A DNA stretch of 17,057 nt from Pseudomonadota bacterium (GTDB taxonomy: Bacteria > Pseudomonadota > Gammaproteobacteria > Burkholderiales > Rhodocyclaceae). Numbering within the stretch: the first letter of the stretch is position 1; each line of letters begins with the position of its first letter. The stretch spans positions 1 to 17,057 of the forward strand of contig JAJZPJ010000035.1 of NCBI GenBank assembly GCA_021811225.1, read 5' to 3'. This document shows positions 6,795 through 13,352 of the stretch, in pieces. A program made the position numbers and the translations under genes. The notes beneath the pieces were generated by a model. The model saw only the letters and a program-made list of their open reading frames with translations, was not told where the DNA came from and made no database searches.

Positions 6795-7604
6795 CTACTC
6801 GTGCGCCGTGGTGGTCGACGATTCCATCGGCCGATTGGAGGCCAGCCGGGGGCCCGTTTCCGCCCCGCGGCTGGCGAACACGTCGGAGCGTGCGGCTTCG
6901 GCGGCATTGTCGCGCGGCGGATTGCCGTCGTAAATCAGGCTGCGCCGGCGCTGCAGATAGGCATCGCGGATGTAGGCATAGCGATCGAGCGCCGCCTCGT
7001 CGACGATCTTGTCGGCGGGCAGCAACTGCGCCCGCAGGTTTATGTCGCGCGTCACCACCAGACTGTTGCGCACCGGCACGTCGGGCAGGTTCGCGACCGG
7101 ATCGGCCTTGACGTCCAGAACCAGACCGGTCGCATCGCGCACGGTGCTCGGGCCGAAGAAAGGCAACACCAGGTAGGGGCCGGCGCCGACGCCCCAATGG
7201 CCCAGGGTCAGTCCGAAATCCGCCTTGTGCTTTTCGACACCGAGCTCGGAGGCGACATCCCTCACGCCCAGGATGCCCAGCGAGGTATTGACCAGCACCC
7301 GGCCGACGTCGTTGATGGCGTCGGGCACCTTGCCCTGGAGAAAATCATTCACGGCGATGAAAACATCGTCGATGTTGCCGAAGAAATTCGAGACGCCGCT
7401 GCGCACCGGCCCCGGCAGCGCCGCCACGTAGCCCTTCGCCACCGGCTTGACCACCGCCCGATCGATGCCGTCGTTGAAGGCGAACACCGCCCGGTTGAAG
7501 CCCTCGATCGGATCCCGGGGATTGCCCGAGGTGGCGCAGCCGCCCAGCAGCAGCGCCACGGCCATCGGCAGCAGCGCGAATCGCGTCGGGATCGATTTCT
7601 TCAC
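6795..7604 (-). CDS. mlaA: Outer-membrane lipoprotein MlaA (VacJ)
   Basis: MlaA sits in the inner leaflet of the outer membrane, usually bound to a trimeric porin, and removes mislocated phospholipids. From GTG at 7602-7604 the 269-residue precursor begins with two lysines, a hydrophobic core and a lipobox LLGGC, followed by RDPIEGFNRAVFAFNDGID. Later come LVNTSLGILGVRDVASELG, DFGLTLGHWGVGAGPYLVLP and FFGPSTVRDATG, all diagnostic of VacJ. The GTG is preceded by GAGAGG with a nine-base spacer. An ATG at 7641-7643 that overlaps the mlaD stop is in frame, but it would add 13 residues before the signal peptide and has no ribosome-binding site. The C-terminal 35 residues are polar and variable, as usual. 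Confidence 0.95.
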   Translation of the reverse strand: MKKSIPTRFALLPMAVALLLGGCATSGNPRDPIEGFNRAVFAFNDGIDRAVVKPVAKGYVAALPGPVRSGVSNFFGNIDDVFIAVNDFLQGKVPDAINDVGRVLVNTSLGILGVRDVASELGVEKHKADFGLTLGHWGVGAGPYLVLPFFGPSTVRDATGLVLDVKADPVANLPDVPVRNSLVVTRDINLRAQLLPADKIVDEAALDRYAYIRDAYLQRRRSLIYDGNPPRDNAAEAARSDVFASRGAETGPRLASNRPMESSTTTAHE

Positions 7605-7639
7605 TGGTTCATTCCTCTCACCGGACCCGCCTGGACGGC

Positions 7640-8119
7640 TCATTTCTGGGCATTGTCGCCGGATCCGGCCGTCTTGTTGCTGAACAGGAACTGGCTGATC
7701 AGTTTCTCCAGCACCACCGCCGACTGGGTTTTCTTGATGAAATCGCCATTCTTCAGCATCACCGAATCGCCGCCGACCTCGAAACTGACGTATTGCTCGC
7801 CGAGCAAGCCCGAGGTATTGATCGTGGCGAAGGTGTCGCGCGGGAACCGATAGCGCTTGTCGATCTGCATGGTCACCACGGCAACGTAGGCCACCGGGTC
7901 GAATTTTATTTCCGAAACCCGCCCGACGACGACGCCGGCGCTCTTCACCGGCGCGCGCACCTTGAGCCCGCCGATGTTGTCAAATTTGGCGTGAAGCTGA
8001 TATGTCTCGCCAGTGCTGGCAAAGGTGAGATTGCCGACCTTGAGCCCCAGAAAGAGCAAGGCTCCCAGGCCGATCGCAACGAAGATGCCGACCCAGAGGT
8101 CGAGTGCTGCACGGTTCAT
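7640..8119 (-). CDS. mlaD: MCE-domain phospholipid transport protein MlaD
   Basis: MlaD is the inner-membrane-anchored MCE protein that forms a hexameric ring on the MlaFE core and passes lipid to or from MlaC. The 159-residue protein has a single N-terminal membrane helix (LWVGIFVAIGLGALLFLGL, about 8-26) and an MCE domain beginning YQLHAKFDNIGGLKVRAPVK with the conserved GLxxGxPV-like region VKSAGVVVGRVSEI. LLGEQYVSFEVGG closes the domain, and the hydrophobic VVLEKLISQFLF near the C-terminus would form the central channel helix. Start and stop fit tightly: the ATG shares a base with the mlaE stop (TAATG on the coding strand). Confidence 0.95.
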   Translation of the reverse strand: MNRAALDLWVGIFVAIGLGALLFLGLKVGNLTFASTGETYQLHAKFDNIGGLKVRAPVKSAGVVVGRVSEIKFDPVAYVAVVTMQIDKRYRFPRDTFATINTSGLLGEQYVSFEVGGDSVMLKNGDFIKKTQSAVVLEKLISQFLFSNKTAGSGDNAQK

Positions 8120-8913
8120 TATGCCCCCCGAAACATGAATGCGGTAAGGATGAAGTCGGCGGCCAGGACAGCCAGCGACGAAGTCACCACGGTGCGCGTG
8201 GTGGCGCCGGATACGCCCTCGGCGGTCGGTTCGGCATCATAGCCTTCGAATACCGCGATCCAACTGATGATAATTCCGAAAACGATGCTCTTGATGACGC
8301 CATTGACGATGTCCTCGCGGAAATCGACCGAAGCCTGCATCTGCGACCAGAACGAACCGGCATCGACGCCGATCAGCCTGACGCCGACCAGGTAGCCGCC
8401 GAATATGCCCATCGCCGAGAACAATGCCGCCAGCAGCGGCATCGACAGCACGCCGGCCCAGAAGCGCGGCGCGACCACCCGGGCGATCGGATTGACCGCC
8501 ATCATTTCCATCGCCGAGAGCTGCTCGGTCGCCTTCATCAGGCCGATTTCGGCGGTGATGGCGCTGCCCGCTCGGCTGGCGAACAGCAGCGCCGCGACCA
8601 CCGGCCCCAACTCGCGCACCAGCGACAGGGCAACCAGCACCCCGAGCGCCGAACTCGAGCCGTAGCGCTCCAGGGTATCGTAACCCTGCAGGCCCAGCAC
8701 CATGCCGACGAACAGGCCCGAGACCAGAATGATGATCAGACTCATCACGCCCGAGAAATAGATCTCGCGGATGGTCAGATGAAAACGGCGCAGCGAGGTC
8801 CCGGAATAGACCAGGATCATCAGCAGGAAGCGGCTGGCGAAACCCAGCCGCCAAAGCGCGCTGGTCACCCGGTGCCCCAGGTCGGTGAGCGCTGCTACGA
8901 GCTTGTTAGCCAC
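8119..8913 (-). CDS. mlaE: Phospholipid transporter permease MlaE
   Basis: MlaE is the integral inner-membrane subunit of the MlaFEDB complex. From GTG at 8911-8913 the product is 264 residues, like E. coli MlaE. It carries multiple hydrophobic helices, the family block GAALLFASRAGSAITAEIG-like segment (here VAALLFASRAGSAITAEIG) followed by MKATEQLSAMEMMAVNPIAR, and the ending ADFILTAFMF. The frame is open 26 codons further upstream, but that stretch overlaps mlaF more deeply and adds a non-conserved leader. GAGG nine bases before the GTG supports the chosen start, which overlaps the mlaF stop by eight bases. Confidence 0.95.
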   Translation of the reverse strand: MANKLVAALTDLGHRVTSALWRLGFASRFLLMILVYSGTSLRRFHLTIREIYFSGVMSLIIILVSGLFVGMVLGLQGYDTLERYGSSSALGVLVALSLVRELGPVVAALLFASRAGSAITAEIGLMKATEQLSAMEMMAVNPIARVVAPRFWAGVLSMPLLAALFSAMGIFGGYLVGVRLIGVDAGSFWSQMQASVDFREDIVNGVIKSIVFGIIISWIAVFEGYDAEPTAEGVSGATTRTVVTSSLAVLAADFILTAFMFRGA

Positions 8914-9751
8914 GATTCGACACCTCGGCCGCATGGGCCATGATTTCTTCGCCGTAGGGTTGGGCTGCCGGGTAATGGAAGGGGACGGCACCGTCGGCCT
9001 CGCCCCAGACGAACTGGTGCACGTACTCCGCCTTCGAGGCCTTGATCTCGTCCGGGGTGCCTTCGGCGACGACCTTGCCCGCGGAGACGAAATAGACGTA
9101 GTCGACGATCTTCAAGGACTCCTGCACGTCGTGGGTCACGATGATCGAACTGGCGCCCAGCGCATCGTTGAGCTTGCGGATCAGTTCGCCGACGATGGCC
9201 AGGGAGATCGGATCGAGCCCGGCGAAAGGTTCATCGTACATCATCAGCATCGGGTCGAGGGCGATCGCCCGCGCCAGCGCGACGCGACGCGCCATGCCGC
9301 CGGACAGTTCGGAGGGCATCAGCTCGTGGGCGCCGCGCAGGCCCACCGCATGCAGCTTCATCAGCACCAGATCGTTGATCAGCTCTTCCGGGAAATCGGT
9401 GTGCTCGCGCATCTGGAAGGCGACGTTGTCGAAGACCGACATGTCGGTGAATAGCGCGCCGAACTGGAACAGCATGCCCATGCGCCGGCGCAGTTGGTAC
9501 AGAGCGTCGCTGTTCAGGCGATGCACGACCTGGCCATCGACCCGGACCTCCCCGCTGGTCGGCTTGATCTGGCCGCCGATCAGGCGCAGCGTGGTGGTCT
9601 TGCCGCAGCCGCTCGCGCCCATGATCGCCACCACCTTGCCTCGCGGGATTTCCATGTTGATGCCGGAGAGCACCGGACGCCGGTCGTAAGCGAAGCTGAG
9701 ATTGCTGACCTTTACCAAGCTGTCGTTGGGCGCACTGGGCACGCTGGGCAC
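8906..9751 (-). CDS. mlaF: Phospholipid transporter ATP-binding protein MlaF
   Basis: MlaF is the ATPase of the Mla complex and the first gene of the leftward array. From GTG at 9749-9751 the product is 281 residues. Walker A GASGCGKT lies at about 45-52, signature SELSGGMARR at 147-156, Walker B MLMMYDEPFAGLDP at 168-181, and the switch histidine in VTHDVQES. The end, from EYVHQFVWGEADG on, is the C-terminal extension that contacts MlaB/MlaF partners. The frame is open 52 codons further upstream with no family similarity, so it is probably not translated. GGGA six bases before this GTG is the best ribosome-binding match; GTG at 9740-9742 and TTG at about 9716-9718 are alternatives. Confidence 0.93.
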   Translation of the reverse strand: MPSVPSAPNDSLVKVSNLSFAYDRRPVLSGINMEIPRGKVVAIMGASGCGKTTTLRLIGGQIKPTSGEVRVDGQVVHRLNSDALYQLRRRMGMLFQFGALFTDMSVFDNVAFQMREHTDFPEELINDLVLMKLHAVGLRGAHELMPSELSGGMARRVALARAIALDPMLMMYDEPFAGLDPISLAIVGELIRKLNDALGASSIIVTHDVQESLKIVDYVYFVSAGKVVAEGTPDEIKASKAEYVHQFVWGEADGAVPFHYPAAQPYGEEIMAHAAEVSNRG

Positions 9752-9917
9752 GATTTGTCCCGTAAAATTAGAGGGGGCTGATTCTAACAGACTACGGCTG
9801 CCAGTTGGGTCCCGACCCCGGAAGCCGTTTGCGTTATGATGGCGGCAGCGACGGCAGCGCAATGGACTTTCGCAGTCTCGGCCGAGGCTGGCCATCACCC
9901 TCTGCACCAGGAGCGAC

Positions 9918-10016
9918 GTGACCGATTTTACCCGCCAATCACCGCCGTCTCCCGGCCACCGTCCAGGCCAGAATGCCGGTTTGCTTTCGCTCGGTCTGTG
10001 TTTAGGAGGCTGCTGA
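9918..10016 (+). CDS. Possible 32-residue leader ORF upstream of the ExeA-like gene
   Basis: GTG at 9918-9920 is preceded by AGGAG at 9909-9913 and opens 32 codons ending at TGA 10014-10016. The stop is one base before the GTG start of the ExeA-like gene, whose AGGAGG site (10004-10009) lies within the last codons of this ORF. The peptide begins VTDFTRQSPPSPGHRPGQ and ends in the hydrophobic run LLSLGLCLGGC. Such an arrangement fits a short translated leader that couples to the next gene. The peptide belongs to no family I know, and an ORF of this length can arise by chance, so the call is tentative. Confidence 0.3.
   Translation: MTDFTRQSPPSPGHRPGQNAGLLSLGLCLGGC
10004..10009 (+). promoter_or_regulatory. 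Strong ribosome-binding site deciding the GTG start of the ExeA-like gene
   Basis: A full AGGAGG stands eight bases before GTG at 10018-10020. This fixes the start of the first gene of the rightward cluster despite its non-ATG codon, and the resulting N-terminus (VYLEHYGLTEAPF) is the usual one for ExeA-type ATPases. Confidence 0.85.
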
Positions 10017-10017
10017 C

Positions 10018-11481
10018 GTGTACCTGGAGCACTACGGCCTGACCGAAGCCCCGTTTCGCATCACGCCGCATACCGATTTCTTTTTTGCCGGCGCAAAACG
10101 CGGCGCGACCCTCGATGCGCTGCTCTACGCCATCAACAACGACGAAGGCATCGCCAAGGTGAGCGGCGAGGTCGGCAGCGGCAAAACCATGGTCTGCCGC
10201 ATGCTGATGGAGCGCCTGCCGGACCGCGTGGTGGCCATCTATCTGGCCAGTCCATCGCTGTCCGGGGAAGACATCCTCTATGCCATCGCCGACGAACTGG
10301 GCATCGGCGCGGCGGCGATGCGCGCCAGCGCCGTGCTGCGCAATCTGCAGGAACATCTGATCAAATTGCACGGCGAAGGCCGCCAGGTGGTGGTGCTGAT
10401 CGACGAGGCGCATGCGATGTCGATCGAAACGCTGGAGGAGATCCGGCTGTTGTCGAATCTGGAGTCGAACCATCACAACCTGTTGCAGCTGGTGCTATTC
10501 GGCCAGCCGGAATTGAATCACATCCTCGCCCGCCCGGACATGCGCCAACTGAAGGAGCGCATCACCCATAACTTCACGCTCGAACCGCTGACGCTAGCCG
10601 ATATCGCAGCCTATCTCGCCTTCCGGATGCGCGCCGCCGGCTACCGCGGACCGGACATCTTCAGCGGCACGGCGATCAAGCTGATCGCCGGCGCCTCGCA
10701 GGGCTACACCCGGCGCATCAACATTCTGGCCGACAAATCCCTGCTCGCGGCTTTCGCCGAAAACACGCATCAGGTCACGCGACGCCACGTCCGCTCGGTC
10801 ATCCGCAGCTCCGATTTCGACCCCGACCGCCAATCCCGGGTACGGATCTGGGCCAGACTCGCCGGCTTCTCGCTGGCGGCCCTATTCCTGGTCACGATCC
10901 TGCTGGTCATCTGGCCGAAAACCCGGACCCCGGTCGCGCTGTCGGTGGTGCCTGCGCTTGCAGCGCCCATGCCGTCGCCCGCGGTGAGACCCGCGCCGAC
11001 GCCGGCCAAGCCCCCTCCGCCACCGCCGGCGGCTTCTCCGATCGTTCCGGCGCCTGCCAAGATCGCCGTCCCGCCGGCCGCGGTTCCGAGCGCAACGCCG
11101 GCTGCCTCAGATTCGGCCTCGCCGGCGCCGCCCGCACTGACCGGCAAACTGGCCAAGCTCGGCAGCCAGACCCGCGCCCGCATCGAAGCGACGCGGAGCT
11201 GGCTGGCCAATGTTCCGGACCAGCACTGGTTCATCCAATTGCTGACGGCAGACGCCGGAAATGCCGAGGAAATCGAGAATTTCGTCGCCGCAACCGTCCA
11301 GGCAACCGGGGGGGAAGACCAGGTCCGGGTCTATGTCGCCGACATCCGCGGCAACCCGCGCATCGGCGTCATTTATGGCGACTACCCGTCGCGCGAAGCC
11401 GCGCTGTCTGCGCTGCAACAACTGCCCGCATCGCTGCGCGCGCTCAAGCCCTTCCCGCGCATGGTGAAGTGGCTGCGCTGA
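10018..11481 (+). CDS. ExeA/MshM-type AAA ATPase with transmembrane segment and C-terminal SPOR-like domain
   Basis: The 487-residue protein starts YLEHYGLTEAPFRITPHTD, the classic ExeA/GspA/MshM N-terminus. Walker A GEVGSGKT is at 50-57 and Walker B VVVLIDEAH at 124-132, with an AAA lid region up to about 270. A single hydrophobic helix follows (about 281-299), then a proline/alanine-rich linker (about 300-375) and a C-terminal domain at about 403-486 with WFIQLLT and GVIYGDYPSREAALSALQQLP, which looks like a DamX-type SPOR domain. SPOR domains bind glycan strands stripped of stem peptides. In T2SS, ExeA uses a peptidoglycan-binding domain to help assemble the secretin; here SPOR probably plays that part. 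The topology predicted is ATPase in the cytoplasm and SPOR in the periplasm. It is 80 bases upstream of the secretin gene, its likely client. Confidence 0.88.
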   Translation: MYLEHYGLTEAPFRITPHTDFFFAGAKRGATLDALLYAINNDEGIAKVSGEVGSGKTMVCRMLMERLPDRVVAIYLASPSLSGEDILYAIADELGIGAAAMRASAVLRNLQEHLIKLHGEGRQVVVLIDEAHAMSIETLEEIRLLSNLESNHHNLLQLVLFGQPELNHILARPDMRQLKERITHNFTLEPLTLADIAAYLAFRMRAAGYRGPDIFSGTAIKLIAGASQGYTRRINILADKSLLAAFAENTHQVTRRHVRSVIRSSDFDPDRQSRVRIWARLAGFSLAALFLVTILLVIWPKTRTPVALSVVPALAAPMPSPAVRPAPTPAKPPPPPPAASPIVPAPAKIAVPPAAVPSATPAASDSASPAPPALTGKLAKLGSQTRARIEATRSWLANVPDQHWFIQLLTADAGNAEEIENFVAATVQATGGEDQVRVYVADIRGNPRIGVIYGDYPSREAALSALQQLPASLRALKPFPRMVKWLR

Positions 11482-11561
11482 ACGCCGAACAGCCGTTTCC
11501 CCAAGAGCCGACGACCGGCGTAATATGACCATGTCATGCTACGCCCAGGTCCGTCGCGCTC

Positions 11562-13352
11562 ATGCCCGCACTGAACAGCCTCCACATAACCGTCGCATGC
11601 CTGTCGGCTCTGACCGCCGCCGCTTGCAGTCAGCCCATGGTTCGACCGCCATCCGCGCGACCCTCGCGGGCCGAGGACCCGCTGCCGGCGGCCAGTCCGA
11701 GCATTCCCCGGGCGCCGTCGCCTGCCGCCGTGCCGCGCCTGCCCGTGTCCTCAGCCAAGGCCAAGACCTACAGCGTCGTGGTCAACGAGGTACGGGTCCA
11801 CGACCTGCTGTTCTCGTTGGCGCGGGACGCCAAGCTCAACGTCGACATCTACCCGGGCATCACCGGCACGATCACCCTCAACGCCGTCGATCAGACCCTG
11901 CAGCAGCTCCTCGAACGCATCTCCAGGCAGGCGGATATCCGCTGGGAACTGGACGGACGGAACCTCTCCGTCATGCCCGACTCGCCCTACCTACGCAACT
12001 ACCGGATCGACTACGTCAATATCTCCCGCGACACCAGCGGCACCACGATGGTGACGACGCAAATCGCCTCCGCCGGAATCCCCGGCGGCGCCAGCCCTAG
12101 CGGCGGCTCCGGCGGCAACAATTCCCAGACCCGGATCGACAACAGCGCCCGAAACCACTTCTGGGAGACCCTGGAGAAAAACGTCAAGGACCTCCTGCAC
12201 GAAACCGACAAGATACTGCCGGAAGGCTCGAGCGAAACCGTCATAGAGCGCAGCGATCAGCAGGCCAGTACCGGTACCGGGGTTGCCGCTCCGGCCGCGG
12301 GCAAGCGCGGCCGCAGCCAAGCCGGCATCGCCGCCAGTCCCAATCCGGTGACGCTGCAGCAGGCCGGTACCACCGTGGTGCGCCGTACCACCTTCCGCGA
12401 GGCCGCGGCGGTGATCAGCAATCCGGAATCGGGGGTGCTCAGCGTCCGCGCCACGGCGCGCCAGCACGAGAAGATCGGGGAATTCCTCGATCAGGTCATG
12501 GCCCGCGCGCAACGTCAGGTATTGATAGAAGCCACCATCGTCGAGGTGCAACTGTCCGACAACTATCAGCAGGGCATAGACTGGAGCGCGCTGCCGCTCG
12601 GGCGCGCCGGCTTCAGGCTGATTCAGTCGGCCGTCGGCGCCATCGCCGCCCCGCCTTCGAGCCTCTTCGAGATCGGCTACAACAACCCCGGAGCGCGCGT
12701 CGGCAACATCAGCAGTTCGGTCAGGCTGCTCGAATCCTTCGGCACGGTAAAGGTGCTGTCCAGCCCGAAACTGTCGGTCATCAACAATCAGACCGCGGTG
12801 CTCAAGGTGGTCGACAACAGCGTCTATTTCTCGATCAAGGCCGACGTCACGCCCGGCGTCTCCGGGACCCAGCCGCTGGTCGCATACACCACCACCTTGA
12901 ACACGGTCCCGGTCGGCTTCGTCATGAACGTGACCCCGCAGATCAGCGACAACGACACGGTCCTGCTCAACATCAGGCCCAGCGTCTCGCGCATCATCGG
13001 CACCATCGCCGATCCGAATCCGGATCTCGCCAAGGCCAATATCGCCAACCTGATCCCGGTCATCCGGGTGCGCGAAATGGAGTCGCTGATCCGCGTCGCG
13101 AACGGCAACATCGCGGTGATGGGCGGGCTGATGGAGGATTCGCTGAACAACACCGACAATGCCGTGCCCGGGCTTTCCAAAATTCCGCTATTGGGGGCTT
13201 TTTTTCAGAACCGCGACGACACGCGCAGGAAAACAGAATTGGTGGTATTCCTGCGTCCGATCGTGCTGCACGACTCGAGCGCGGATGGCGGCAGGCCCGG
13301 CGCGCTGATACCGCTACCGGAGCGGAACTCACTTGGCGGCGCACCGCGATGA
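11562..13352 (+). CDS. mshL: MshL-type outer-membrane secretin, predicted lipoprotein
   Basis: The 596-residue protein should form the multimeric outer-membrane gate of a type IV pilus-like or type II secretion-like machine. It has a signal sequence with lipobox-like TAAAC (Cys22), a proline-rich stretch (about 27-62), a short STN-like N domain (about 70-140), a Secretin_N_2-like region with a Gly/Ser-rich loop (about 173-190), and the C-terminal secretin domain from QVLIEATIVEVQL (319-331) through VPVGFVMNVTPQISDND, IAVMGGLMED and VPGLSKIPLLGAFFQ to LVVFLRPIVL (about 560-569). MshL and BfpB-like secretins share this layout; PilQ proteins have AMIN domains, absent here. ATG at 11562 lacks a good ribosome-binding site. 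The stop overlaps the next ATG by four bases. Symbol assigned by family resemblance. Confidence 0.86.
   Translation: MPALNSLHITVACLSALTAAACSQPMVRPPSARPSRAEDPLPAASPSIPRAPSPAAVPRLPVSSAKAKTYSVVVNEVRVHDLLFSLARDAKLNVDIYPGITGTITLNAVDQTLQQLLERISRQADIRWELDGRNLSVMPDSPYLRNYRIDYVNISRDTSGTTMVTTQIASAGIPGGASPSGGSGGNNSQTRIDNSARNHFWETLEKNVKDLLHETDKILPEGSSETVIERSDQQASTGTGVAAPAAGKRGRSQAGIAASPNPVTLQQAGTTVVRRTTFREAAAVISNPESGVLSVRATARQHEKIGEFLDQVMARAQRQVLIEATIVEVQLSDNYQQGIDWSALPLGRAGFRLIQSAVGAIAAPPSSLFEIGYNNPGARVGNISSSVRLLESFGTVKVLSSPKLSVINNQTAVLKVVDNSVYFSIKADVTPGVSGTQPLVAYTTTLNTVPVGFVMNVTPQISDNDTVLLNIRPSVSRIIGTIADPNPDLAKANIANLIPVIRVREMESLIRVANGNIAVMGGLMEDSLNNTDNAVPGLSKIPLLGAFFQNRDDTRRKTELVVFLRPIVLHDSSADGGRPGALIPLPERNSLGGAPR

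Larger units (their letters stand above)
9752..10017. promoter_or_regulatory. Divergent promoter region between the mla array and the pilus/secretion-like cluster
   Basis: This 266-base spacer separates two oppositely directed gene sets and must contain promoters for both, unless one is read through. For the leftward set, ATTCTA at 9781-9786 reads TAGAAT on the reverse strand, about 30 bases before the mlaF start. For the rightward set, TATGAT at 9835-9840 matches the -10 consensus in five of six bases. Neither has a convincing -35 hexamer at normal spacing, so both assignments are weak and an activator or alternative sigma factor is possible. No clear operator palindrome was noticed. Confidence 0.35.

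Noticed and set aside
9836..10042. 68-codon plus-strand ORF over the start of the ExeA-like gene
   Set aside because: It begins at the candidate -10 element, has no ribosome-binding site and ends inside the ATPase gene in another frame.
11482..11561. Separate promoter for the secretin gene (TAATAT at 11521-11526)
   Set aside because: No acceptable -35 hexamer at normal spacing; the 80-base gap is more simply an internal operon spacer.
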